A DNA stretch of 64,000 nt from Trebonia sp964581815 (GTDB taxonomy: Bacteria; Actinomycetota; Actinomycetes; Streptosporangiales; Streptosporangiaceae), in contig CAZORE010000014.1 of the NCBI GenBank assembly GCA_964581815.1, positions 28,960 through 92,959 of the forward strand, given 5' to 3'. The position numbers and the translations under genes were made by a program. Positions 8,529 through 17,820 of the stretch are shown in pieces. Numbering within the stretch: position 1 is the first letter of the stretch; each line of letters starts with the position of its first letter. Below the pieces are notes generated by a model, which was given only the letters and a program-made list of their open reading frames with translations, was not told the origin of the DNA and did no database searches.

Positions 8529-9779
8529 TCAGGCCGGCATGCGGAAGCGCGGCAGCGGGGACGGCACGAGCAGCAGCGAGCCGAGCACGCCGCCGGCCAC
8601 GGCGATCCACAGCGCGGGCCGCAGGCCGAGCACGGTACCGAGCCACCCGCCGAGTAGCGCCCCGGCCGGCCGGGTCCCGTAGTTGATCGACTGGAACGCC
8701 CCCGACACCCGGGACCGCATCGTGTCGGGTATCACCACCCCGAAGATCGCCGCGATGCTGATGTCGAGCACCATGACGCCGAACCCGCTGCACGCGCAGG
8801 CGACGAACAGCATCACCAGGGTGAGCGTGCCCGGCCCCGGCGCGGCGAGCGGGACGAGCGCGAGCGGAACGGTGAACACCAGGCACCCCGCCACGTAGAC
8901 GAGCCCGGCGCCGAGCCGCGCGGTGAGCCGCTTGCACAGCAGCGAGCCGAGGATGCCGCCGACGGCGGCCGCCCCGATGACCGCGCCGAGCAGCCCCGGC
9001 TTGACGTCCAGGCTGCGCACCGCGTACAGCATGAACAGCGCCTCGAACATCAAGTTGAAGAAGTTGACCACCGCCACGCCGGTCAGCGACGCCCGGACGA
9101 TCGGGGAGGCGGCGATGAAGCGCAGCCCGGCGGTGAGGCCGTCTTCGCCGTTGGCGGCGGGCGGCTCCTTCGGCCGGATCAGGCCGAGCTGAAAGGCCGA
9201 CCCGAGGAACGACAGGGCGTCCACCACGATGGCGTACGGCCCGCTCAGCGCCTGCACGAGCAGCCCGCCGACGGACGGGCCGCCGAGAAAGGAAAGCGCC
9301 CGGCTCCCGTAGATCAGCGACTGGCCGTCGACGTACTCGTCGCTCTCCACGATCGACACGAACAGCGTCCCGTCGGACACGGTGAACAGCACGGAAAGAG
9401 AGCCGGCCGCGAACGTGACCACGCACATCTGCGCGAAGGTCAGCACGTGCAGCGCGAAGCACAGCGGTATCGTCGCGAACGCCACGGCGCGGCCGATGTC
9501 GGCGAGGATCATGGCGTGGCGCCGCTTGCCCCGCCGGTCCACCCAGGCCCCGGCGTGCAGTCCGAACAGCAGGCTGGGCAGCCACTGCAGCGCGGTGAGC
9601 ACGCCCATCTCGTAAGCCCGCGCGTGCAAGACAAGGACGGCGGTGAGCGGGATCGCAACCGACGAAACCTGGTCGCCGAACATCGACACCGTCGATGCTC
9701 CCCAGTAACGCCGGAACACCTGGTTCCGCAGCAGCGGCGGTACCAGAACGCGGCTGTCCGCCCCTGCTTTCATCGCCAT
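8529..9779 (-). CDS. MFS transporter (EntS/TMS3-like exporter)
   Basis: About 416 residues with 10-12 hydrophobic helices. The N-terminal FRRYWGASTVSMFGDQVSS is typical of the MFS_3 branch (enterobactin exporter EntS and macrolide-efflux-like proteins). The A-motif-like loop GAWVDRRGKRRHAM lies between helices 2 and 3. It probably exports a small molecule by proton antiport; the substrate is unknown. The start is uncertain: ATG 9779 or 9773 is possible without a Shine-Dalgarno, and a TTG lies at 9806. It lies 76 bp downstream of the SGNH hydrolase gene on the same strand. Confidence 0.85.
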   Translation of the reverse strand: MAMKAGADSRVLVPPLLRNQVFRRYWGASTVSMFGDQVSSVAIPLTAVLVLHARAYEMGVLTALQWLPSLLFGLHAGAWVDRRGKRRHAMILADIGRAVAFATIPLCFALHVLTFAQMCVVTFAAGSLSVLFTVSDGTLFVSIVESDEYVDGQSLIYGSRALSFLGGPSVGGLLVQALSGPYAIVVDALSFLGSAFQLGLIRPKEPPAANGEDGLTAGLRFIAASPIVRASLTGVAVVNFFNLMFEALFMLYAVRSLDVKPGLLGAVIGAAAVGGILGSLLCKRLTARLGAGLVYVAGCLVFTVPLALVPLAAPGPGTLTLVMLFVACACSGFGVMVLDISIAAIFGVVIPDTMRSRVSGAFQSINYGTRPAGALLGGWLGTVLGLRPALWIAVAGGVLGSLLLVPSPLPRFRMPA

Positions 9780-9855
9780 CAAAGCGTAAGTGCTTAACCG
9801 GGACAATGCACGTGCCGGATGGCATTTCAGTCACCGAAATGCGGTCTCCGTAGAC

Positions 9856-10850
9856 CTACTCGGCCACTGGCTCCGCGGTCTGCGGGATGGCGGCCTGGCG
9901 GTCGCGGACCGGCGGCAGCNNNNNNNNNNNNNNNNNNNNNNNNNNNNNNNNNNNNNNNNNNNNNNNNNNNNNNNNNNNNNNNNNNNNNNNNNNNNNNNNN
10001 NNNNNNNNNNNNNNNNNNNCACTGGCTCCGCGGTCTGCGGGATGGCGGCCTGGCGGTCGCGGACCGGCGGCAGCCAGTCGGGCACCCCCGCGCCGGTCCA
10101 CTCCCGCGGCTGGACCAGCGCCTCCCGCGCCGCCATGAAGAGCATGTAGGGGATCAGGTCGACCGAGCGGCGCAGGAACCACTTGGTTCCCTTGGTCGCC
10201 ATCCACCGCACGTCGTCGCCGCGGGTCGCCGCGGGGCTGGTCGGCTCGCCGCCTGGCCGGTCGGTCACCGGGACGCCCGCGGCCGCGAGCCGGTCCCACA
10301 TCCGGCAGGCGACGAGCCGGTGACCGCGCTCGTTGGGATGCAGCCGGTCGACCGACCAGTTGCGCCGGTCGTAGGTCTCCGGGTCGGTCGAGGCGTCCCA
10401 GTGCAACGTCCCGTAGTGCGCCGCGATCCGGTCGAGCTCCGCGTTGACCGCCCGCATCCGCCGCGACAGCGGCCGCGCGAGCCCGGACGGCAGGCCGAAC
10501 ATCTGCGCCGGGTCGGGCAGCCGCATGGTCAGCACGGTCGCGCCGCTCGCGGTGAGCGCGGCGACCGTGCGCGCGGTGGCCTGGCCGGTCCGCACCGGGT
10601 CGAACCCGGCCCGCAGTGTGTCGTTGATGCCGACGACGACGCTCGCCACGTGCGGCCGCAGCAGCAGCGCGTCAGGGAGCTGGTCCCGCTCGACGTGCTT
10701 GGCCTGCGCGCCGATCGCCGCGAGGTTGTGCAGCTCCGGCTTTGGCAGCCCGGCGGCGAGGTGGCGCGTCCAGCCGCGCCAGCCGCCGTCGGGCGCCGGG
10801 TCGCCCATGCCGAGGGTGATCGAGTCGCCGAGCGTCACGATTCGCGTCAT
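9856..10850 (-). CDS. SGNH/GDSL hydrolase, interrupted by a scaffold gap
   Basis: Esterase/lipase-type SGNH hydrolase. Block I GDSIT is near residue 8, block III GIND near residue 76, and the catalytic DRLHPNERGH motif near residue 167. Cytosolic, with no signal peptide. The frame is broken by 100 N (9920-10019) flanked by identical 55-nt sequences. Merging these copies removes 155 nt and leaves an intact 279-residue protein ending TAEPVAE and TAG at 9856. It starts 31 bp after the glycosyltransferase gene on the same strand, a likely operon. Its substrate is not known. Confidence 0.85.
9865..10074. other. Scaffold gap with 55-nt duplicated ends
   Basis: Exactly 100 N (9920-10019). The 55 nt at 9865-9919 are identical to those at 10020-10074. 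The simplest reading is two contigs that overlap by one 55-mer but were joined with an arbitrary gap, so no sequence is necessarily missing. Confidence 0.9.
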
Positions 10851-10881
10851 GCGTTACCTGCCAGGGAGCGAGGGGTCACAG

Positions 10882-12018
10882 TTATGCCGCCAGCCGCGCA
10901 GGCGGCGCGTCCGCTTCGATGACGGCCGCGTAGTGCCCGAGAAGCTCTTCGGTAAGCGCGGGCCAGCTCCGGCCGAGCACCCGCCGCCGCGCCGCGGCGC
11001 CGAGCCGGGCGCGGAGCGCCGGGTCGGCGGCCAGCGCGTCCACCGCCGCCGCGAGCGCGCCCGGGTCGCCCGGCGGGATCAGGTACCCCGTCCCGCCGTC
11101 GTCCACGAGGTCGAGGGGGCCGCCCGAGGCGGGCGCGACGACCGGCAGGCCGCTGGCGGACGCCTCTTGGATCGTCTGCCCGAACGTCTCGAACGGGCCG
11201 GTGTGCACGAAAACGTCGAGCGACGCGTAGATCCGCGCCAGGTCCGCGCCGTAGCGCATGCCGAGGAAGGCCGCGGACGGCAGCGCGGCGCGCAGTTCCT
11301 CCTCCATCGGCCCGCCGCCGGTGACCGCCAGCTTCACCCCGGGCAGCGCGGCGACCGCGGCGAGCAGGTCGACCCGCTTCTCGATCGCCAGCCGCCCCAC
11401 GTAGCCGACGATCACCTCGCCGTTCGGCGCGATCTCGGCGCGCAGCCGCTCGTCGCGCAGGTTCGGGCGGAACCGCTCGGTGTCCACGCCGCGGCCCCAC
11501 CGCCAGACGCGCTCGAGGGCGTGAGCGTGCAGGTCAGCGGCGGTCATGCTGGACGGGGCCAGGGTGCGGCCCGCCGCGTTGTGTATGTCGCGCAGCCAGC
11601 GCCAGGCGAACGCCTCGGTCGCCCGGCCGAGGTGATAGGCGCGGGCGTAGCTCGGCAGGTCCGTCTGGTAGACGGCGATGGTCGGCAGGTGCTCAGCCCG
11701 CGCGACGCGGGTGCCCCAGGCGCCGAGCGCGACCGGGCTGGCCAGGTGCACGACCTCGGTCCTGTGCCGGACGATGGCCTTGCGGGTGGCCGGCGTGGGC
11801 AGGCCGAGCCGGAAGGTCGGGTAGCCGGGAAGGGGAACGGACGGCACGCGCTCGACGGGGTAGGGGAGATGGTCGTCGGCCGCGGAGCGCCCCGGCTCCG
11901 GTGCGATGACCAGGGGGTGGTGGCCCTTGCGCACGAGGTTCTCCGCCACGCGCACTACGCAGTGGGCGACGCCGTTTACGTCAGGCGGGAACGACTCCGT
12001 AATGATGGCGATCCTCAT
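10882..12018 (-). CDS. Glycosyltransferase family 4, mannosyltransferase-like (PimB/MgtA type)
   Basis: 378-residue GT-B glycosyltransferase. The N-terminal ITESFPPDVNGVA matches the actinobacterial GDP-mannose-dependent MgtA/PimB-like group. The C-terminal half carries the donor-binding motif FETFGQTIQEASASGLPVV (E-x7-E type). It likely adds mannose to a lipid or glycolipid acceptor at the membrane; the exact acceptor is uncertain. ATG 12018 is chosen because the family-conserved start MRIAIITESFPP begins there; in-frame ATG 12036 is possible. The SGNH hydrolase gene follows 31 bp later. The upstream region holds repeat copy B. Confidence 0.88.
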   Translation of the reverse strand: MRIAIITESFPPDVNGVAHCVVRVAENLVRKGHHPLVIAPEPGRSAADDHLPYPVERVPSVPLPGYPTFRLGLPTPATRKAIVRHRTEVVHLASPVALGAWGTRVARAEHLPTIAVYQTDLPSYARAYHLGRATEAFAWRWLRDIHNAAGRTLAPSSMTAADLHAHALERVWRWGRGVDTERFRPNLRDERLRAEIAPNGEVIVGYVGRLAIEKRVDLLAAVAALPGVKLAVTGGGPMEEELRAALPSAAFLGMRYGADLARIYASLDVFVHTGPFETFGQTIQEASASGLPVVAPASGGPLDLVDDGGTGYLIPPGDPGALAAAVDALAADPALRARLGAAARRRVLGRSWPALTEELLGHYAAVIEADAPPARLAA

Positions 12019-12098
12019 AACCCCAAGATCCGACATGCGACATTCGAATCCAGCTACGACGCCGTTACACCCAAACGAACGATCGATGAAGCTCTTAC

Positions 12099-12182
12099 CA
12101 CCCGGGGGACGACCCCCGTACCCCCGGTGTCCTCGCGCGGCGGCCCGATGGCAAAAACCGCCATCGTATCGGGCCGCCGCGC
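12099..12182 (+). repeat. Dispersed palindromic repeat, copy B
   Basis: The 5' module is CGGGGG-ACGA-CCCCCG (12103-12118), then TACCCCCGGTGTC. The second hairpin has a perfect 15-bp stem, arms GCGCGGCGGCCCGAT (12135-12149) and its complement (12168-12182). Its 18-nt apex holds a smaller stem GGC/GCC around the loop AAAAACC. It lies between the divergent glycosyltransferase and LLM genes. Confidence 0.85.
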
Positions 12183-12239
12183 TGCGGCAAGGGCCGCGGG
12201 CGATCGGGCCACCGCGCTGCGGCAAGGGCCGCGGGCGAT
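12177..12239 (+). repeat. Tandem duplication at the edge of repeat copy B
   Basis: A 28-nt unit (12177-12204) is repeated exactly at 12212-12239, period 35 bp; the first unit overlaps the right arm of repeat B. It looks like a local slippage or duplication event of the palindromic element's edge. Too few units and no spacer diversity for a CRISPR array. Confidence 0.8.
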
Positions 12240-12288
12240 GCGAACCGGACAACACGCCGCCCGCGCCGGAAGAACGCGCCGCCCGCCG

Positions 12289-13365
12289 ATGTTGGCGCTA
12301 GTCGTGGCCGATACTGCTGCCGCCGATACTGGCGCGAATGTCCCGCTGACTATTTCCGGCGTGCCGCTCGGCGTGCTCGACCTGGCGCCGATCCCGGAGG
12401 GCTCGACCGCGGGCGCGGCGCTGCGCGCCACCACCGCGCTCGCGCAGGAGGTCGAAGGCCTCGGCTTCACCAGGTTCTGGGTCGCCGAGCACCACGGCAT
12501 GCCCGGCGTCGCGAGTTCCTCGCCGCCGGTCCTCATCGCGCATATCGCCGACGCGACGCGGGCCATCCGGGTGGGCTCGGGCGGCGTGATGCTGCCGAAC
12601 CACTCCTCGCTGGTGGTCGCCGAGCAGTTCGGCATGCTCGAGGCGCTCCACCCCGGCCGCATCGACCTCGGCATCGGCCGCGCCCCGGGCACCGACCAGG
12701 CCACCGCGCAGGCGCTGCACCCCCGTGCTTCCGAAGGCCGGGGCCCCGACGACTTCCCGCGCCAGCTCACCGACCTGCTCGGCTTCTTCACCGGCAGCTG
12801 GCCGGAGAACCATCCCTACCGGCAGGTGCACGCGGTACCCGGCGAGGGCAACGGGCCCGACCTGTGGCTGCTCGGCTCGAGCGGCTACAGCGCGCAGGTG
12901 GCCGGCGCGCTTGGCCTGCCGTTCGCGTTCGCGCATCACTTCATGCCGCACAACACGCTGCCCGCCCTTGACTTGTACCGCAGCTCGTTCCGCCCGTCGG
13001 CGGCCCTGCGCGAGCCTTACAGCATGATCGCGGCGGGCGTGGTCTGCGCGGACACCGACGAGCAGGCCAGGTTCCTGGCGGGCGCCTCCGCCCTGTCCTT
13101 CCTCAAGCTGCGCACCGGCCGGCCGGGCCGGGTGCCGACCCCCGAGGAAGCCGCCGCCTACCCCTACTCGGACCTGGAGCGCGCCTTCATCGCCGACCGC
13201 CAGGCCACCCAGCACATCGGCGCGCCGGACACGGTGCTCGCCGGCCTCGCCGACCTGGTCAAGCGCACCGAGGTGAACGAGCTGATGATCACCACCCAGA
13301 CGCACGACCCGGCCGACCGGCGGCGCTCCTTCGAGCTGGTCGCCGCGGCGGCCAGGGGCCGCTAG
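12289..13365 (+). CDS. LLM class flavin-dependent oxidoreductase (luciferase-like)
   Basis: 358-residue bacterial-luciferase-like TIM barrel. The core starts at PLGVLDLAPIPEG, a start typical of the FMN-dependent alkanal-monooxygenase-like (MsnO8) subgroup, and contains FWVAEHHGMPG and RIDLGIGRAPGTD, both conserved in that subgroup. Probable FMN- or F420-dependent oxidation of an unknown substrate, cytosolic. The start is uncertain: ATG 12289 has only a distant GGAAG; GTG 12304 or GTG 12361 would also leave the fold intact. Confidence 0.85.
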   Translation: MLALVVADTAAADTGANVPLTISGVPLGVLDLAPIPEGSTAGAALRATTALAQEVEGLGFTRFWVAEHHGMPGVASSSPPVLIAHIADATRAIRVGSGGVMLPNHSSLVVAEQFGMLEALHPGRIDLGIGRAPGTDQATAQALHPRASEGRGPDDFPRQLTDLLGFFTGSWPENHPYRQVHAVPGEGNGPDLWLLGSSGYSAQVAGALGLPFAFAHHFMPHNTLPALDLYRSSFRPSAALREPYSMIAAGVVCADTDEQARFLAGASALSFLKLRTGRPGRVPTPEEAAAYPYSDLERAFIADRQATQHIGAPDTVLAGLADLVKRTEVNELMITTQTHDPADRRRSFELVAAAARGR

Positions 13366-13523
13366 GCCGCGAGGTCAGCGCCGGCCGAGTTTCCGCCGCC
13401 GCGGCTGGCTAGCTGGCCCGTTGCGGCGGGTTCCGGCCATCATCGGCCAGAACGAGTGCGTGGCTCGGCTCCGCTCGCCGTCGGCGTAATGACCGCCCCC
13501 GCGGGCGGGCGTTATGCGCGGTT

Positions 13524-13544
13524 TACCCCGGCTTGGCCGGGGTA
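13524..13544. terminator. Hairpin downstream of the LLM gene
   Basis: TACCCCGGC (13524-13532), loop TTG, GCCGGGGTA (13536-13544). It sits 160 bp after the LLM stop and 47 bp before the helicase start, so it may also act in the helicase leader. The 225-bp gap holds no gene. Confidence 0.45.
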
Positions 13545-13591
13545 GCCGACGGCTCCCATGGAGAGCCAGCGCAGAACCGCGGAGGGCCGTC

Positions 13592-16500
13592 ATGACCCAG
13601 CCGAGCGAACGCCCCGAGCTGGGCGAACCCCCCGAGCACGCTGACGCCGAGCAGGGCGAGACCGACCAGGCGGACGCCGGCGACGCCAGGCGCGCCGCCC
13701 TGGTCGCCGCCGCCCAGCGGCAGTGGATCGACTTGCTGACCGATCTCGGCGGCCGCAACACGCTGCTGTATTACAAGGACCGCCGGGCGGGAACGCTTGA
13801 CCTGGCGGACGCCGACCCGGACGCCGTGGAACGGTTCGAGAAGTCGGGGCACGCGAGGCTCACCAGGCTGTTCCCCGGGGACCCCGACATCCGGGCCGAC
13901 GCCATCCGCCGCATGCAGGCGATCTACCGCAAGGCCCGCGAGCTGCAGGAGGAGCGCGGCATCAAGGCCGGCTACCTGGCTACCGGCCTGGCCCGGTGGG
14001 ACGAGCTTTTCCTCGAGCCCGCCGCCCCCGTGCTGCTCCGCCCGCTGACCATCAGCCCGACCCGGGCGCGGTACGACGACTTCGACCTCAGCCTGGACGA
14101 AGAGACCGAGGTGAACCCGGTCCTGCTGCACAAGCTGGCTACCGTGTTCGGCGCGGCGATCGACAAGCCCGCGCCCGACCGCATCGCGGGCCAGCTGGCC
14201 AAGGCCGCCCACGACGCCGAGGTCCCCGGCTTCCGCATCGACAAGCGCAAGGTCATCGGCACCTTCACCTACGCGAAGCTGCCGATGGTCCGCGACCTCG
14301 AGGCGGCGGGCGACCTGCTGGCGGACAGTGACCTGGTGGCGGCCATCGCCGGCGACCCGCACGCGCAGCAGGTGGTCGCGCCGGACGCCAGCCCCGACGT
14401 GACCGACGACCCGGTCACCGCCTGGGCGGACCCGGATGTCATCGGGCCTGACCGGCCAGGACCGGGCGCGGCAGTGTCCGATTCGGCTGGGCCGGACGAC
14501 CCGGTAGCCGACTTCTCCGTGCTTGACGCCGACTCCTCCCAGCGCGCCGCGATCGATGCCGTTCTCGCCGGGCGCAGCCTGGTCATCCACGGTCCGCCGG
14601 GCACCGGCAAGTCCCAGACGATCGCCAACCTGATCGCGGCGATGGTGGCCCGCGGCCGGAAGGTGCTGTTCGTCGCGGAGAAGCGCGCCGCGATCGACGC
14701 CGTGCTCTCCAGGCTGTCCGCGGCGGGGCTCGCCGACCTGGTGCTCGACATCCACGAGGGCGCCCGCGACCGGCAGCGGATCGCCGCGGGCCTCGGCGCG
14801 ACGCTTGACCAGGCGGCCCGCGCGGCCGACCCCAACACCGCGGCGCTGCACCGTCGGCTCACCGACCGGCAGCAACGGCTCGCCAGGCACGCGGCGGCGC
14901 TGCACCGGGCGCACGACCCATGGCGGCTGTCCGCCTACCAGGTGCAGTCCGCCCTGCTCGGGGTGCCCGAGCAGGTGCGCGTCGCCACCCGGCTCGGCGC
15001 GCCCGAGCGGATCACCGCCGAGGTCGCCGAGCAGGTCCGCGACGAGCTACGCGAGTTCACCCGCCTCGGCGGCTTCGGGTTCATCCCGGGCAGCACCCCC
15101 TGGTTCGGCGCACCGCTGCGCAGCCGCGAGCAGGCCCGCGCCGCGGTGGACCTCGCGGTGACGATCGGCAGCCGGACGCTGCCCGCGGTGACGGCCCGGC
15201 TGGCCGCCGCCTGCCGCGACCTCGGCCTGCCGTCCGGTGAGCTGCTCGCCAGCCAGCGGCCGCGGGAGGCGCTGACCGAGGTACTCGCGCAGGTGAACGA
15301 CCTTGAGCAGGGCAAGCACAGCTTCCTCGAGCGCAGGGCGCTGCGGCGCGAGGTCCGCGCGCGGTGGCAGGAGCTGCCCGGCGCCGCGCCAGACAGTGAG
15401 CCGCGGCTGCCGGGGGGCTACCCGGCGCTTGCCCGGGCCTGGCAGGAGTGGATGAGCCAGCTAGCGCAGCTCGCCGCGCTCGCGCCGCTCGCAGGCCTGG
15501 ACACCGACCCGGACTCCGCGCTCGCGGCCCTGGTCGCCGACCAGGAGACGCCGTGGCGGCTGCCCAGGCTGTACGAGCTCGCCGGGCACTTCGCCCGGCT
15601 CAGCCTCGGGCCGCTGCTCGACGAGATCGCGCCGCTGGCCGACGACGCGATGCCCGCGGCGGCGGGGGTACCCGCCGGGATGACCGCGCCCGACCTGGTG
15701 ACCGCGGCCTTCGACTGGGCGTGGTACCGGGCGATCCTCGACCAGATCCGGGTCCGCGACCCCGACTACGCGGCCGAAGGCACCGGGCATGACCTGGGCG
15801 AGGCCCTCGACGAGCTCGCTAACGACTTCCGCCGCTACGACGCCGAGCACCTGGCGGCCAACCGGGCCCGGGTCCGCGGCGCGTGGGCCAGGCGGCTGCG
15901 TCAGACCGTCGACCAGCACCCGCTGCAGGCCCGGGTGATCCGCAAGCAGGCGGCGCTGCGCCGCGGTCACCTGCCGCTGCGGCGCCTGCTCGACCAGGCG
16001 GGCGACGTGCTGTTCGCGCTCAAGCCGTGCTGGGCGATGTCACCGCTGATGGTCAGCCAGGTGCTGCCGCTCGCCCGGCTGTTCGACCTGGTGATCTTCG
16101 ACGAGGCCAGCCAGGTGGTGCCCGCTGACGCGATCGGCTCGATGATCAGGGCGCACCAGGTGGTGGTGGCGGGCGACGACCGGCAGCTCCCGCCGACCAG
16201 CTTCTTCCACCAGATCGACCCGGGCGACCCGGACGACGACGACCCGGACGAGGGGCTCGTCTCGCTGCGCGCCGGGTTCGAGTCCGTGCTCGACGCACTG
16301 CGGCCGCTGCTGCTTACCTGCCCGCTGACCTGGCACTACCGGAGCCGCGACGAGCGCCTCGTGGCGTTCTCCAACGACCGGATCTACGGCGGCGCGCTGA
16401 CCACGTTCCCTGGCGTGGCCCGCGACGACGTGCTGCGCCACGTGGTGGTCGGCGGGCAGGACGGCGCGGGCGACACCGTGGCCGCCGAGGTCGCCGAGGT

Positions 16501-17764
16501 GGTCCGGCTGGTCCTCGAGCACGCGCGGACCCGCCCGGCCGAGTCGCTCGGCGTGATCGCCCTCGGCGTCAAGCACGCGGAGCGCGTCGATACCGCGCTG
16601 CGCGCCGCGCTCGCCGCGGCCGCGGCCGCGCCGCCCGTCCCGCCCCCGCCCGCCGGGTCCTCCGGCGCCGTCGCGCTCGCCGCGGCCACGGCGGCCAGGG
16701 ACGCGGCCAGGGACCTCGAGGCGTACTTCGCGGAAGACGTGCCCGAGCCGTTCTTCGTCAAGAACCTGGAGCGAGTGCAGGGCGACGAGCGGGACGCGAT
16801 CATCATCTCCGTCGGCTACGGCAAGCACCCGGACGGGCGGATGCGCTACCAGTGGGGGCCGCTGCTGCGCGACGGCGGTGAGCGCAGGCTGAACGTCGCC
16901 GCCACTAGGGCGCGCCGCCGGCTCACCGTGGTCAGCTCGTTCTCCAGCCACGACGTCGACCCGTCCCGGCTGACCGCCCCAGGCGCGCGGATGCTCGCCG
17001 AGTACCTGGAGTACGCGCGGGCCGGCGGCGTCCCCGTCGCCCCGGTGCCGGCGTCTTCCGCCGGCTACGCCGGCGGCGACGGCCAGTCGGGTGAGGACGG
17101 CGCGGGCGCCGCCGCCGGCGCGTTCCAGTCGGACGTGGCGGCCAGGCTCGCGGCGCTCGGCATCACGGTGGTGCCGCAGTACGGCGTCGGCGGCTACCGG
17201 GTGGACTTCGCGGCCGCGCACCCCGACGACCCGGCGCGGATGATCCTGGCGATCGAGGCCGACGGTGCGGGCTACCGGGACTCGGGGAGCGTGCGCGACC
17301 GCGACCGGCTGCGTAAGGAGCACCTGGAGCGGCTCGGCTGGCACGTGCACCGGCTCTGGTCCACCGCCTGGTTCACCGACCCCGGCGGGGAACTGGCCAA
17401 GCTCCGCGCGGCCTTCGACACCGCGGTCCGCGCCGCGCCGCCCGTACCCCCGCCCGCACCAGCGCCGTGGCCCGCGGGCGCGCCGGAGCCGGGCGCGCCG
17501 CCGGAGCCGGGTGCCGAGGGGCCGGATCCAGAAAGGCCAGGCGACGAGGTGCCGTGGGCGGCCGGTCCATCGCGGCCCGGGCCGTTGCCCCGGGACGCCG
17601 TCCAGGCCGTCCGGGCGATTCCCCTTGGCCCCGGTGAGCGCCCGCGGCTGAGCGCGCAGGCACCCAAGGCACTCCCGGTCTCCGCCGGGGCCGTCTCAGG
17701 GAATACCGGGCCAGCCGCGCTGCCGCCCGCCTCCGAGCAGGACGGTCCGGACCCAGCCGGGTAA
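13592..17764 (+). CDS. Very large SF1 helicase fused to a Vsr-like nuclease domain (DUF4011 family)
   Basis: 1390 residues. An N-terminal DUF4011-type region (about 35-250) is followed by a superfamily-1 helicase core with Walker A GPPGTGKSQ (~334-342), Walker B FDEAS (~837) and C-terminal helicase motifs including ERVQGDERDAIIISVG. A REase/MTES_1575-like nuclease domain follows (~1178-1270) with VDF...LAIEADG as the likely Asp...Glu-x-Asp metal site, then a Pro/Ala/Gly-rich disordered tail of ~110 residues. ATG 13592 follows GGAGGG. The role is unknown; the architecture suggests DNA processing, repair or defence. Monocistronic, with no obvious partner gene. Confidence 0.85.
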   Translation: MTQPSERPELGEPPEHADAEQGETDQADAGDARRAALVAAAQRQWIDLLTDLGGRNTLLYYKDRRAGTLDLADADPDAVERFEKSGHARLTRLFPGDPDIRADAIRRMQAIYRKARELQEERGIKAGYLATGLARWDELFLEPAAPVLLRPLTISPTRARYDDFDLSLDEETEVNPVLLHKLATVFGAAIDKPAPDRIAGQLAKAAHDAEVPGFRIDKRKVIGTFTYAKLPMVRDLEAAGDLLADSDLVAAIAGDPHAQQVVAPDASPDVTDDPVTAWADPDVIGPDRPGPGAAVSDSAGPDDPVADFSVLDADSSQRAAIDAVLAGRSLVIHGPPGTGKSQTIANLIAAMVARGRKVLFVAEKRAAIDAVLSRLSAAGLADLVLDIHEGARDRQRIAAGLGATLDQAARAADPNTAALHRRLTDRQQRLARHAAALHRAHDPWRLSAYQVQSALLGVPEQVRVATRLGAPERITAEVAEQVRDELREFTRLGGFGFIPGSTPWFGAPLRSREQARAAVDLAVTIGSRTLPAVTARLAAACRDLGLPSGELLASQRPREALTEVLAQVNDLEQGKHSFLERRALRREVRARWQELPGAAPDSEPRLPGGYPALARAWQEWMSQLAQLAALAPLAGLDTDPDSALAALVADQETPWRLPRLYELAGHFARLSLGPLLDEIAPLADDAMPAAAGVPAGMTAPDLVTAAFDWAWYRAILDQIRVRDPDYAAEGTGHDLGEALDELANDFRRYDAEHLAANRARVRGAWARRLRQTVDQHPLQARVIRKQAALRRGHLPLRRLLDQAGDVLFALKPCWAMSPLMVSQVLPLARLFDLVIFDEASQVVPADAIGSMIRAHQVVVAGDDRQLPPTSFFHQIDPGDPDDDDPDEGLVSLRAGFESVLDALRPLLLTCPLTWHYRSRDERLVAFSNDRIYGGALTTFPGVARDDVLRHVVVGGQDGAGDTVAAEVAEVVRLVLEHARTRPAESLGVIALGVKHAERVDTALRAALAAAAAAPPVPPPPAGSSGAVALAAATAARDAARDLEAYFAEDVPEPFFVKNLERVQGDERDAIIISVGYGKHPDGRMRYQWGPLLRDGGERRLNVAATRARRRLTVVSSFSSHDVDPSRLTAPGARMLAEYLEYARAGGVPVAPVPASSAGYAGGDGQSGEDGAGAAAGAFQSDVAARLAALGITVVPQYGVGGYRVDFAAAHPDDPARMILAIEADGAGYRDSGSVRDRDRLRKEHLERLGWHVHRLWSTAWFTDPGGELAKLRAAFDTAVRAAPPVPPPAPAPWPAGAPEPGAPPEPGAEGPDPERPGDEVPWAAGPSRPGPLPRDAVQAVRAIPLGPGERPRLSAQAPKALPVSAGAVSGNTGPAALPPASEQDGPDPAG

Positions 17765-17820
17765 GGTCGTCCGGCTCGGGCTGGTGATCACGGTGCCGGG
17801 GCCAGGTTCTGCTCGGCGCC

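Noticed and set aside
12177..12239. Possible CRISPR repeats
   Set aside because: Only two 28-nt units separated by 7 nt, part of the palindromic element; no cas genes in the window.
10444..13365. A 973-codon plus-strand open frame through this segment
   Set aside because: Its first two thirds are antisense to the SGNH hydrolase and glycosyltransferase genes, which have clear family motifs. Only the part from about 12289 matches a protein family (LLM).
16273..16290. tRNA-like TpsiC-arm sequence GGTTCGAGTCC
   Set aside because: It lies inside the helicase coding frame and no cloverleaf can be built around it. Same for TGTTCGAATCCAG at ~50117 in qcrC.
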